Shown here one piece after another: positions 32,290-41,208 of a DNA stretch of 64,000 bases. The position numbers were made by a program, and so were the translations under genes. The stretch comes from Clostridium sp. GTDB taxonomy: Bacteria > Bacillota > Clostridia > Oscillospirales > Ruminococcaceae. The notes under the pieces are model-generated. The model searched no databases, was not told the DNA's origin, and saw nothing but the letters and a program-made list of their open reading frames with translations. The first letter of the stretch is position 1. The number at the start of each line of letters is the position of its first letter. Where the stretch lies: contig JAMPFN010000004.1 in NCBI GenBank assembly GCA_023664445.1, forward strand, positions 1-64,000, given 5' to 3'.

Positions 32290-32487
32290 AATAATTATTC
32301 CTCCATTTGACTTAACAACATAACTTGCATTTATATTATATCGTACCTGATTTAAAAATACAATCGACGCATTCACCAATATTTGATAATTATTTTTGGT
32401 CGTTTCGTCGATTGAAATTCGCATTTATTTACGATATTATAAAAACACAGCCAATCACCAACAATTGAGCGGCTGATAAATAAAACT

Positions 32488-32509
32488 GCTGACCTATCGG
32501 CAATACGGG
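32488..32509 (+). repeat. 22-base direct repeat, copy 1
   Basis: The sequence starts GCTGACCTATCGG and ends CAATACGGG. It matches 32942-32963 at 21 of 22 positions (C versus G at the sixth base). The two copies flank the nested palindrome and the small gene at 32760. Confidence 0.75.
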
Positions 32510-32542
32510 GAAATATTCCGCAGTACGTCTGAGATCAGATTA

Positions 32543-32660
32543 AAAGCGTACACATTTACCGGTAAATACAATTTTTAATATATGAATGGAACTCATTTAA
32601 TTGCTTAATGAGTCTTAAGTTCATGCAAACTTGTATTTTTAAAGTAAATGTGTACGCTTT
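32543..32660. repeat. Large nested palindrome at the strand-switch
   Basis: Outer arms AAAGCGTACACATTTAC (32543-32559) and its exact complement (32644-32660) are 17 bp. Inner arms AAATACAA/TTGTATTT (32564-32571 with 32631-32638) and ACTCATT/AATGAGT (32591-32597 with 32607-32613) continue the fold. It lies in the 470-base gap between the divergent HTH operon and the plus-strand genes, with ATTTTATTGTG after it. A replication-origin structure, long terminator or structured RNA are the options. Confidence 0.7.
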
Positions 32661-32703
32661 ATTTTATTGTGTTTTCACAAATTTTAGTGATTAAAATACA
32701 ATA

Positions 32704-32716
32704 AATCGTTATTAAA
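32704..32716 (+). promoter_or_regulatory. Early/middle promoter-like motif (AATCGTTATTAAA)
   Basis: Copy of the recurrent motif 44 bases after the palindrome and 44 bases ahead of the gene at 32760. It is the likely entry point for the plus-strand transcript 32760-33635. Confidence 0.5.
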
Positions 32717-32759
32717 CAGTAAGATAACCATATCAAAAATCCAAAAAGGAGAATGTCTG

Positions 32760-32933
32760 ATGAAAAGAACTGTGATTTACCGTGTTCCATGTCCGTATAA
32801 CAATAATAAGATCTTCCTCATCAAGAGATACCCTTGCGGTCACTACTATCTGAATCAAGAAGTTTGGGGACATGTTTTCAATCGCCGTTATGTAAGAACA
32901 TCAAGAAGATGGATAGAAGAAATGCTTAAATAG
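32760..32933 (+). CDS. Small basic protein (57 aa)
   Basis: Begins MKRTVIYRVPCPYNNNKIFL and ends RYVRTSRRWIEEMLK; RBS AAAAAGGAGAATGTCTG. The middle (YPCGHYYLNQEVWGHVFNRR) is rich in aromatic and basic residues. No family is recognised. The same CATATCAAAAA...AAAAGGAGAA leader type precedes this gene and those at 33012 and 33792. Confidence 0.65.
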   Translation: MKRTVIYRVPCPYNNNKIFLIKRYPCGHYYLNQEVWGHVFNRRYVRTSRRWIEEMLK

Positions 32934-32941
32934 CCCGATTT

Positions 32942-32963
32942 GCTGAGCTATCGGCAATACGGG
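32942..32963 (+). repeat. 22-base direct repeat, copy 2
   Basis: Same as 32488-32509 with one change. Here CCCG...CGGG and TTGC...GCAA allow a short hairpin followed by TAAAAAATAAT, in the gap before the gene at 33012. Confidence 0.75.
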
Positions 32964-33011
32964 TAAAAAATAATATCTAACATATCAAAAACCTAAAAAG
33001 GAGAAATTACC

Positions 33012-33635
33012 ATGAAAAATCAATTTAATGATACCCTTAACCTTTTCAAATCCGGTCTTACGGATTCGGCTTACAGCACCTATTGGGAATGGATGTTAAT
33101 TCCTGATAATTTGAAGGCAGCTGCTTTATACGTCAATTTCTATGATGAGATCACACTTGCATGGAGTAAGACCAGAAAGCCGTTTGTGGAAGAAGAAACT
33201 GCCGTTTCTACTCTGATGCAGTACATTATCAAGAATGTGGAGATCATCAAGGATAATAGGAAGAGATTTACACCTAACTATCTGTATAAAGTTGCATTCA
33301 ACGCCTTTTATCCGTTGGGTAGAATCAAGCGTGACATAGATATCTGGGAGAACCGCAGAAGTATGTATCGATCCGTTGAATTTGAAGATGTTGACGATCC
33401 TGACAATACCTATTATTCACATGAAAATTGTTTGGATAAAAGCTATACTGTTGATGATTACCATGAGGATAACAAACTGCTTTATGTGTGGGCTGTGATT
33501 GATTCCTGTGATGATGAAACCAAAAGGGTAATTGAATCTCTGATCGGAGGTAAGAAACTTGGTAAAAGACTTGCAGAAAAGTCACCTGAAATTATCTCAT
33601 TACTTAAAATTAAGCTTAGTAAAATCTTAAATTAG
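33012..33635 (+). CDS. Paralogous protein A (207 aa), possibly sigma-like
   Basis: Shares with the next gene the block LKAAALYVNFYDEITLAWSK, then VSTLMQYIIKNV, the YLYKVAFNAF segment and a C-terminal GGKKLGKRLAEKSPEIISLL. The helical arrangement around YVNFYDEITLAW and YLYKVAFNA is loosely like sigma region 2, but no region 4 is seen. The AAAAAGGAGAAATTACC RBS is shared with its paralog. It probably arose by tandem duplication. Function unknown. Confidence 0.55.
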   Translation: MKNQFNDTLNLFKSGLTDSAYSTYWEWMLIPDNLKAAALYVNFYDEITLAWSKTRKPFVEEETAVSTLMQYIIKNVEIIKDNRKRFTPNYLYKVAFNAFYPLGRIKRDIDIWENRRSMYRSVEFEDVDDPDNTYYSHENCLDKSYTVDDYHEDNKLLYVWAVIDSCDDETKRVIESLIGGKKLGKRLAEKSPEIISLLKIKLSKILN

Positions 33636-33709
33636 TGTCTTGAACAAATGTTTGTGTAAAGATGCATTCTAATACATGAATAATTGAACAAGTGAACACA
33701 AAATTATTG

Positions 33710-33720
33710 AATCGTTAATA
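33710..33720 (+). promoter_or_regulatory. Early/middle promoter-like motif (AATCGTTAATA)
   Basis: Copy of the recurrent motif, with GTAGA five bases downstream as at 778 and 1701, 72 bases ahead of the gene at 33792. Confidence 0.45.
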
Positions 33721-33791
33721 GTCATGTAGACTTTAATTATATATAAGTTTATCATATCAAAAACCATACATATCCAAAAGGAGAAATTATT

Positions 33792-34643
33792 ATGAATCAG
33801 TTTGTTGAAACCAGAAACCTGTTTGCAAATACATTGTGTGCCGTTTGTGTAGAATGTCCGATTACATATGACAAATGGCTTGCAATAGGAAATGACCTGA
33901 AAGCAGCCGCACTGTTTGTGAATTTCTATGATGAGATCACGCTTGCATGGTCAAAGGCTAAGAGCGAGTTTACTCCTGATGAAAACGGTGTGTCAACTGT
34001 AATGCAGTATCTTATCAAAAACGTTCCGATCATTATGTCCGACCCTAAAAAGTACGATCCTAAGTACATCTACAGAGTTGCATACAACAGTATGGGTTGT
34101 CTGAGACGTGTGCAGCGTGACGCAGATCATTACAATCTTACAATGAGCAACTATGTATCCTGTGATGAAAATGATGAATTCGACCTGTTTTCCACTATGA
34201 TAGGAGATGATTCAGATATGCTTGACACAACCTCCCGCAGAAGATATTCGGCGGAGATAGATATAATAATTGATAATCTTGACGATGACGCTAAAAAGTT
34301 TGTTGAATATCTTCTCGGCAGTAAAACACTTGGTAAACGTGTTGAAGCTAAACGTGAACAGATCATTTCCGAACTCCGTAATAAGTTTGGCAAATACAGA
34401 AATACATATTGTGGATCAAAACCTGATGATACGGTTCGTTTCGGAAGAATATTCAAACATGATGATGAAATTGAATCTGCTGTTGTGGAAATGACAGACG
34501 GTTCTAAGGCAACATATTACGGCGAAACAAGAGTTACCGCTAACGGCAATATCAAGATCGTTTTCTTCGGGGACAAGCAGGATTATATTGTCCCTCTGAA
34601 AATAGCAAGAAATCTTAAAGTGATCGATGTTGAGTGGTATTAA
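33792..34643 (+). CDS. Paralogous protein B (283 aa) with extra C-terminal domain
   Basis: Residues 1-195 match protein A (NDLKAAALFVNFYDEITLAW, VSTVMQYLIKNVPII, YIYRVAYNSM, LLGSKTLGKRVEAKREQII). The last ~85 residues (VRFGRIFKHDDEIESAVVEM, then ETRVTANGNIKIVFFG) add a beta-rich domain missing from A. RBS AAAAGGAGAAATTATT. The extra domain suggests that the two copies have diverged in function. No enzyme motif is visible. Confidence 0.55.
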   Translation: MNQFVETRNLFANTLCAVCVECPITYDKWLAIGNDLKAAALFVNFYDEITLAWSKAKSEFTPDENGVSTVMQYLIKNVPIIMSDPKKYDPKYIYRVAYNSMGCLRRVQRDADHYNLTMSNYVSCDENDEFDLFSTMIGDDSDMLDTTSRRRYSAEIDIIIDNLDDDAKKFVEYLLGSKTLGKRVEAKREQIISELRNKFGKYRNTYCGSKPDDTVRFGRIFKHDDEIESAVVEMTDGSKATYYGETRVTANGNIKIVFFGDKQDYIVPLKIARNLKVIDVEWY

Positions 34644-34747
34644 TGCGGACAAGCTTCCGCTCCATATAATCGATGACGTTGATGCAGAAGATAGGGTGTA
34701 ACGAAATGTGACACCTCCTGGCGGTAAACAATAAGGGAGTAAAGAAA

Positions 34748-35557
34748 ATGAATTTTGAGTTAAGTCCAATTGAAAGAAATGGTCAGAGGGTACTGACCAC
34801 AGCACAGCTTGCAGAGGCTTATGAAACTACCAACAGACGTATTTCAGAAAACTTCAATGCTAATAAGGAGAGGTACATAGAGGGTAAGCACTACTATTGC
34901 TTGACAGGTGATGATTTAAAAGAATTTTTGCAGTACGGAATTTCCGTATCACAAAATCCAAGTAAAATCCGTATTCTTTATCTTTGGACAGAAAAAGGAG
35001 CATTGCTCCACGCAAAAAGTCTTAATACCGATAAGGCGTGGGAAGTTTATGATTTTCTTGTTGAGAATTACTTCAATGGTAAAGCGACATCACAGATTAC
35101 AGATGAAGAATTTATAGCAGCTGCTGTTCTTAAAGCTCAGGCGTTGCTCGAGGTGAAGAATAAGAAGATTTCACAGCTTACTACCGAAAATGCAATACAG
35201 AAGCAACAGATTGCAGAGTTACAACCTAAAGCAAGCTATTATGACATAATTTTAAATTGTAAAGATTTAGTATCCGCAACAATTATTGCTAAAGATTATG
35301 GAAAATCAGCTCAGTGGTTAAATTCATATTTACATGATAAGAAGATTCAGTATAAGCAAGGCGGAATCTGGATTTTGTATCAAAAGTACGCAGAAAATGG
35401 TTACACTTGTACCAAAACGCATGATGTGATAGATATTATCGGTGAACATCACGCCCGAGTACATACGTATTGGACACAGAAAGGCAGATTATTCATCTAT
35501 GATCTGCTGAAAACAGATGATATATTTCCGATTATAGAAAGAACAAAAACAACATAG
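34748..35557 (+). CDS. Phage antirepressor (ORF6N-type N domain + ANT/KilAC C domain)
   Basis: 269 residues. The N-terminal ~100 residues (LSPIERNGQRVLTTAQLAEA, ISENFNANKERYIEGKHYY, LYLWTEKGALLHAKSLNT) are the ORF6N/KilA-N-like DNA-binding domain. A coiled-coil linker (VKNKKISQLTTENAIQKQQI) leads to the ANT domain (LQPKASYYDIILN, YGKSAQWLNSYLHDKKIQY, WTQKGRLFIYDLL). Such proteins inactivate phage or host repressors or act as regulators. Presence suggests temperate ancestry or competition with prophages. Confidence 0.88.
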   Translation: MNFELSPIERNGQRVLTTAQLAEAYETTNRRISENFNANKERYIEGKHYYCLTGDDLKEFLQYGISVSQNPSKIRILYLWTEKGALLHAKSLNTDKAWEVYDFLVENYFNGKATSQITDEEFIAAAVLKAQALLEVKNKKISQLTTENAIQKQQIAELQPKASYYDIILNCKDLVSATIIAKDYGKSAQWLNSYLHDKKIQYKQGGIWILYQKYAENGYTCTKTHDVIDIIGEHHARVHTYWTQKGRLFIYDLLKTDDIFPIIERTKTT

Positions 35558-35588
35558 CTACCCGATTATTCAGAATTACAACAGACCG

Positions 35589-35601
35589 AATCGTTATTAA
35601 C
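35589..35601 (+). promoter_or_regulatory. Early/middle promoter-like motif (AATCGTTATTAAC)
   Basis: Copy of the recurrent motif 87 bases ahead of the SSB-like gene. The transcript would begin in a short imperfect hairpin (TATAGGCAGT...ACTACCTATA, 35603-35637). Confidence 0.5.
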
Positions 35602-35675
35602 TATAGGCAGTAAGGAAACACTTCCCGACTACCTATAATATCAATACACATCAATATTCCAGGAGGTATATTATT

Positions 35676-36347
35676 ATGGCATTTAAAACAGTAGAACAGT
35701 ATCATGAGGAAAAGTACGGCGGAAAGTTCGTTCTTCAGAATGACGGCGATTTTGCAGACGTTATCTTTCTGTATCAGTCCACTAAGGACGTACTTATAGC
35801 AGATGTTCACTACATCAAGTCAGATGAATATTCCGGTTACGTTCACTGCAACGGCGGAGGCTGTCCGGCTTGTGCAAAGGGTATTCGTGTACAGAGCAAG
35901 CTTTTCATTCCTGTTTACAACATTCAGGCAGGCGAAATTCAGTTCTGGGACAGAACCACAAGATTTGAACCAAAGCTCCACGGAGATGTTTTTAAAAACT
36001 ATCCTAACCCTTCGGATTTTGTGTTCAGAATTACACGTCACGGCGCTGCTAATGACAGAAACACGACCTATCAGATAATTGCAGTCGGTAATAATAACGT
36101 GAAATCTTATGCCGATATTCTTACTGAGTTCAACGCAAAATTCCCCGATTACTATGAAAATGTATGCAGAGATGTTGACGCTTCCACGTTGTCAGTATGG
36201 GTAAACAATGCTAATTCCAACAGTACCGGTTCTTCTATGCCGGACTATGTGGCAACTCCCAGGATCACGCCTGATTATTCATCAGCTGAACTTCCCGATC
36301 CGATACTTTCAGATGAAGAAATTGACGGAGACGTTGATTTCAACTAA
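35676..36347 (+). CDS. gp32-like single-stranded DNA-binding protein
   Basis: 223 residues, RBS CAGGAGGTATATTATT. A zinc knuckle (VHCNGGGCPACAKGI) precedes an OB-fold-like segment (LFIPVYNIQAGEIQFWDRTT, FVFRITRHG, TYQIIAVG). The C terminus is a disordered linker ending in an acidic tail (PILSDEEIDGDVDFN), the feature used by SSBs to contact replication proteins. It stands directly before the polymerase. Assignment to the T4 gp32 type rests on the zinc knuckle, domain order and acidic tail. Confidence 0.7.
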   Translation: MAFKTVEQYHEEKYGGKFVLQNDGDFADVIFLYQSTKDVLIADVHYIKSDEYSGYVHCNGGGCPACAKGIRVQSKLFIPVYNIQAGEIQFWDRTTRFEPKLHGDVFKNYPNPSDFVFRITRHGAANDRNTTYQIIAVGNNNVKSYADILTEFNAKFPDYYENVCRDVDASTLSVWVNNANSNSTGSSMPDYVATPRITPDYSSAELPDPILSDEEIDGDVDFN

Positions 36348-36356
36348 AGTACTCAT

Positions 36357-36391
36357 ATCCTTGTCATATCAATAACAGGTATGACAAGGAT
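36357..36391 (+). terminator. Terminator-like hairpin between SSB and polymerase
   Basis: ATCCTTGTCATA (36357-36368) pairs perfectly with TATGACAAGGAT (36380-36391), followed by TTTTG. The short T tract suggests partial read-through, which would make SSB more abundant than polymerase. Confidence 0.65.
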
Positions 36392-36411
36392 TTTGTGAAA
36401 GGAGGTTTCTT

Positions 36412-38952
36412 ATGGGATTATTTAACAAAATGCAGTTGGAGAAAATAAATGCGGCTGCAAAGAAAAGTCAGCAGCTTGCAGAACCCAAAAAATCCGTTTC
36501 AAGAAAAACCATGAATAGCGAATTGAACCAGATTTCCGAAAGCGTAAAAGAGTATTTCAAGGATTCAAAAGCAGAGCTTATCACAACGGAGAAACAATTA
36601 CATGATTACATAACCCAAATGATAAAAGCCGGTATTGGCGGTATAGATACTGAAACAACAGGTCTTGACCGCCAGAAAGATCGTATTGTAGGCGTGTGTC
36701 TTTATTATCCCGGCGGTGTGGAAGTGTATATACCCAGCAAACATATTGTTCCACTGTTTGACGAGCCATATAAAAATCAGTTGGAATATGAAAAAATAGG
36801 GCATGAGCTGCAGAGACTTGTTGAAGCAAAAACAAAACTTGTATTTGCAAATGCCGACTTCGACCTTTCCTTTATATACAAAGATTTAAAGGTTGATCTG
36901 ATTGACAACTGTTTCTATGACGTTATTATCGCATGGCGGTGTCTTAAGGAAAATGAACGTGATAATTCCCTTAAAGGGTTATATAATAAGTATCCGCTGA
37001 AAGGTAAAGGAGACCCTATGAAATTCAAGGATTTCTTTTCGCCTGAGCTGTTTCCTTATTGTAAGCCTGATGTTGCAAAGCTTTATGCGGCAAACGACGC
37101 TAAAATCACATATGAACTTTTCTTGTGGCAGCTGCCGTATCTGAGAAAAGATAATCCTAAGTGTAAAAAACACAAGTTTGAAGCTATTGCCGATCTGGTA
37201 TGGGGCGTTGAGTTTCCTATGATCGGTATTTGTCAGCGTATGCACCGCAGAGGTATTTATCTTGAACAATCTGTAGCAGATATGCTTAAAAGAAAATATC
37301 TTCCGCAATGTGATGAAGAACATAAAAAGCTTCGTCATATGGTACAGGAATTAATGGAATCGCCTAAGCATTCGGCAACTGCTAAACCGCCGTTTTCAAG
37401 TGCGTCGGAGTTTAATCCTAATTCTGTACCGCACGTCAAATGGCTTTGCTATGACTTATTAAAGCTTGACGGCGGTAAAAAGGGTGGAACAGGTAAAGAA
37501 ATACTTGAAACGTTCAATCTGCCTGTTACAAAACAAATACTGAAATGCAGAAGTCTGGTTACTCTTATAGGTACTTTTGTTGAAAAACTGCCAAACAACG
37601 TTTCTGAAGACAGCAGAATACATTGTCAGTTCAAACAGATGGGAGCAGATTGTGTAGTTGGTGACACAATTATTGCAACAAATAAAGGATATAGAAAACT
37701 ATCTGAAATTTGTAAACCTGCGGAAAAATCTATAGGTAATCATATTGATGTAGGGGGAATTAAGGTTTGGAACTGCAATCAGGAACTTGAAGATGTCCAG
37801 AGCGTAATTACATTCAAGCAATATCCTACAATAAAAATTACTACTCAGTATGGATTTTCAATTGAAGGTACGTATAATCATCCGGTTATGATATCTAAAT
37901 ATACACAGGCTGATTATCTTCGTAACAGAAGTAATAAAGTAATACGAACATTTTGGGAAGGCAGATTCTTTAAGCAATTGTGTGATATAAATGTTGGCGA
38001 CATTATTGAAATTCCTTGCAATTATCAATGCAACGGAGAATATCAGCCTACTAATTTTGAGAATATCGATACAATAAATGCAAAGAAGAATATAGTTTGT
38101 CCGGATACATATACAGAGGAATTTGCTGAGTTTTTAGGAATGTATCATGCTGATGGAACTTCAAGATATAAAGACGGTACTTATGAGATTGCTATTCATA
38201 ATGATGATACTGATGTTATATCAAATGTTGACAGACTGGCTGAAAAACTTTTTCACAGCAAAACAAGTCATTATAAAGACAAACGGCCAAAGCACGGTGC
38301 ATCAACTTATATTCATGGAAAACAACTTTCCTGCATGGACAATGTATTGACACATGGCGCTTTAAATAAAAAAATTCCTGATGCAATATGGATATCCCCG
38401 GTATCTGTAATAAATTCCTACATTAAAGGAATGACATTAGATTCTACAGTCGCAAGACGTAAGAGTGGCGCAGTGACATTTGAAATAACAGTTATGGACA
38501 TGGTAGATTCACGATTAATTCAGATGCATTTAGCATCTCAGGGAATTTTATGCAGTATTCAGAATAAATTAAATCCTAAAACAGGTAATCATTTTCAAAG
38601 ATTGAAATTTGGTCCTTATGCTTATGATAAATTTAAGGAAACGATTGGATTCATAGAATCTAAGAAATATGTCAAGGATTCATACCCAAATAGTAAAAAC
38701 AGATCGAGAACAAAGCGAATTGATAATTCATTTTTTGTTGCAGTAAAAAAGATTGAGTATGGGACTAATGATGTATATGACCTTCACATTCCAGGCACTC
38801 ATTCATTTATCAGCAATGGGATTATCAGTCATAATACCGGCAGAATGTCGAGTGCCTCCCCAAATATGCAGAATATTCCAAGTCGTGCCAATGACATAAG
38901 GCATATGTTCAGAGCAACACCGGGATATGTTCTTTTATCCTCAGACTACAGT
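36412..38952 (+). CDS. polA: Family A DNA polymerase, exon 1 (contains an intein)
   Basis: 847 codons, RBS GAAAGGAGGTTTCTT. Residues 80-230 carry a 3'-5' exonuclease (GIDTETTGLD = Exo I, NADFDLSFI = Exo II, YAANDAKITYELF = Exo III). The polymerase palm starts after an in-frame intein (residues 414-808): GRMSSASPNMQNIPSR and LLSSDYS, the first half of motif A. The frame stops at once after DYS because a group I intron begins. Joined to 40161-40850 and 41209-41757 it gives 1259 residues, or 864 after intein removal, a normal size for phage Pol I. Confidence 0.93.
37651..38835 (+). mobile_element. Intein with LAGLIDADG homing endonuclease in the polymerase
   Basis: 395 residues. Starts with Cys in CVVGDTIIATNKGYRKLSEI (block A), has GTYNHPVM-type block B, and ends VYDLHIPGTHSFISNGIISHN followed by Thr as the +1 nucleophile. 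LGMYHADGTS and KGMTLDSTVA are the two LAGLIDADG-type helices, so it should be self-mobile. It is inserted between GAD and TGRMSS, the conserved TGR motif of family A polymerases. Confidence 0.93.
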
Positions 38953-39400
38953 TAATTGTTGGCGGTAGTCTATAATATAAACTCGGCTAAATCGGTGAAA
39001 GCCTTATAATTCGGTTCACTTATAAGGTCAATACCGAGCAAGTCATATGAATTTATGACATGTGTAGAGAGCATAGAAAGCTATATATTTTCCATTCAGA
39101 GAAATCTGTAAATACTGTTAATAAGCAAATTTACTTATATAAACGGCAGGGAAAGTTGAAAATAAGGTACTTTAATAAGTACACGAAGCAAGTATAGTAT
39201 AGCCCAAGTGGGTTAGCATATAGATGATATTAGTCTATAATAAGTCTATTAAATAGAAACACCGAGCTCAGTGTTGAAACGGTAACAGCTCTGCATTGAG
39301 AAGATGTGCTCCGATCCTCATGGTAACATGAGAAGTATTTAACGAATACGATCATATATCTTGTTGTAAGATACTTGCTGTAATCTATCCTGTTGATAAA

Positions 39401-39438
39401 ACCTTATATAAACTATGAGGTGATTCATATGATAGTTT
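39401..39438 (+). promoter_or_regulatory. Late-promoter-like motif in a hairpin covering the endonuclease RBS and start
   Basis: ACCTTATATA (39401-39410) runs straight into AAACTAT (39410-39416), which pairs with ATAGTTT (39432-39438). The stem encloses GAGGTGATT and the ATG at 39429. In long RNA the RBS is hidden; RNA starting just after the motif would lack the 5' arm. T4 intron endonuclease genes use exactly this logic. Confidence 0.6.
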
Positions 39439-40148
39439 ACACTATTACAAATAAAATAAACGGTATGAAATATGTAGGCTGTACTGAACGTTCAATAAAT
39501 CTTAGAATGGATGGACATAGAGCAGCATGCAAACGTGGAGTAAAATTTAAATTATATAACGCAATTCGTGAGTATGGGTGGGAGAATTTTGAAGTCAAAG
39601 TTATTGATTCTTCCGCTAAAAACAGAGATGAGTTGTACAAATTAGAATCTTATTATGTAGAGAAATTTGATTCAATTAATAATGGATATAATATGATACC
39701 TGGCGGAGATTATAATCCTATGGATAATAAAGAAGTAGCAGATAAGCATGATAAGATAATGAGATTAGAACGTGTCCGTTCAGAAATCTCTAACTCCATG
39801 ACAGCATACAGAAAAGAAAATCCATTTACATATGAGCATAGAATAGGACTTTCAAATCAAAAACGTGAATTCTATGCTTCTGAGAAAGGTAAAGCCTTAC
39901 TTGCAAAAATGGCAGCTGAACGTCAATCGAAAATAGATGCGGGTATAAAATTAAGACATTTTCAACCTGTACATTGTATTGATGAGCAAGGAAAGATAAT
40001 TGAATCATTTAAATCAATTACAGAAGCTGCAAATTGGTGGGCGAATAATTCAGATGTTTGTACTACACATGATGGATATACAACAAAGATAAGACGTTCA
40101 AATCAACAGAACCGTTATTATCACGGTTTAAAATGGATATATGATTAA
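39429..40148 (+). CDS. GIY-YIG homing endonuclease of intron 1
   Basis: 239 residues. The GIY-YIG module is at the N terminus: VYTITNKINGMKYVGCTERS (GIY...YIG equivalent: VYT-x10-KYVG), R-M-x-G-H helix, ESYYVEKF (the catalytic Glu) and NNGYNMIPGG. The C-terminal part has repeated DNA-binding modules (EHRIGLSNQKREFY, then VHCIDEQGKIIESFKSITEA NUMOD-like and LKWIYD). It would cut an intronless polymerase allele to promote intron homing. Confidence 0.92.
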   Translation: MIVYTITNKINGMKYVGCTERSINLRMDGHRAACKRGVKFKLYNAIREYGWENFEVKVIDSSAKNRDELYKLESYYVEKFDSINNGYNMIPGGDYNPMDNKEVADKHDKIMRLERVRSEISNSMTAYRKENPFTYEHRIGLSNQKREFYASEKGKALLAKMAAERQSKIDAGIKLRHFQPVHCIDEQGKIIESFKSITEAANWWANNSDVCTTHDGYTTKIRRSNQQNRYYHGLKWIYD

Positions 40149-40160
40149 AATATTTAACCG

Positions 40161-40850
40161 CAGCAAGAACCAAAATTAACCGCATATGTGTCACAAGACC
40201 CGAACATGATCAAGTCTTTTCAGGAAAATAAAGATATATACAGCTTTATTGCTGCTATAGCTTTTAATAAGACTTATGAAGAATGTAAGGAATTTACTCC
40301 AACGGGTGAATACAATCCGGAGGGTAAAGCAAGAAGAACAGAAGCAAAATCAGTGGTCCTTGGCATCCTTTACGGTCGTTCTATACCAAGTATAGCCGAT
40401 CAGTTATACAGTCGAGAGGACTGGTCAGATGAAAAGAAAGTCAAACAGGCACAATACGTGTATGATTCTGTACTGAACGCTTTTCCGGCTTTAAGAGAAT
40501 TTATGGTAAGTTCTCAGAGCTTTGCCAAAAAGCATGGGTATGTTGAAACGATTTTAGGCAGAAGAAGACATATTCCTGATATGATGCTGCCTGATTTTGA
40601 ATTTGTTCCTATGACAGGATACGTGAATCCCGATATTGACCCGCTTGATATAAATACTCTGAATGGTGGGAATGAGATTCCGAAACGAATTCAGGAAGCT
40701 CTTTACAAGGAATTGACTTCTTATAAATATTTCGGACAAGTTGCAAAGCGTATAAAACAGCTTGCGGAAAATGAACATATCAAGGTGATCAATAACAGAT
40801 TTAAAATTTCAGAAGCAACAAGACAGATTTGTAACTCGATCATACAGGGT
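40161..40850 (+). CDS. polA: Family A DNA polymerase, exon 2
   Basis: 230 codons. Opens QQEPKLTAYVSQDPNMIKSF, the second half of motif A. It contains the O-helix/motif B region (TEAKSVVLGILYGRSIPSIA, matching R-x3-K-x6-YG) and ends NSIIQG, where the motif before QGSAAD is cut by intron 2. The start follows directly from the intron boundary, so no ribosome-binding site is expected. Confidence 0.9.
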
Positions 40851-41208
40851 GAACCAAACCGGTTAAACTGCCCATTTGCTGTAAACTGCATTACTCACAG
40901 GTGTGTAGCTTAAAGCTATGCTAACGGTATCAGTTGAATAAGACCTCTGACCCAAGTGTTACAACAAGATGTCAGATGTTATCAAAGGACGAAGCCGCTG
41001 ACTAAGAGAACCTACGGTCCTGAAATATGGATAGCAGGTAATACCGTGTTACTTATTTAGAGAAAGTAGGACAGCTCTAAATAAAAATGTACAGACTAAT
41101 TCAATTAATGAATGTAGGACGGAAGATGAGTTACCGTCCGAATAGTGCAACTCAATGTAAATTGAGAAGAGATAGTCGGGAACTTATTGAAAAATAAGTG
41201 GCGGTCTG
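40851..41208 (+). mobile_element. Group I intron 2 in the polymerase gene (ORF-less)
   Basis: 358 bases. The exon ends CAG GGT (terminal T) and the intron ends in G before AGT GCC GCC GAT, restoring QG-SAAD. The core AGAAGAGATAGTCGGGAAC near 41163-41181 matches the group I S element (P7), and GGACGAAGCCGCTGACTAAG lies upstream. No endonuclease gene is present, so it is not self-mobile unless helped in trans. Confidence 0.88.

Larger units (their letters stand above)
38953..40160 (+). mobile_element. Group I intron 1 in the polymerase gene
   Basis: 1208 bases. Exon 1 ends with T (GAC TAC AGT) and the intron ends with G before CAG CAA GAA CCA, restoring DYS-QQEPKL of polymerase motif A. Group I hallmarks are visible: exon-terminal U, terminal G, and a conserved core with GAGAAGATGTGCTCC-like S-element near 39297. 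A GIY-YIG endonuclease gene fills the 3' half. Exact P1-P9 pairing was not computed. Confidence 0.88.

Noticed and set aside
39393-40148. Longer reading of the intron endonuclease from 39393
   Set aside because: The upstream extension crosses the promoter-like motif and the RBS; the ATG at 39429 is preceded by GAGGTGATT.
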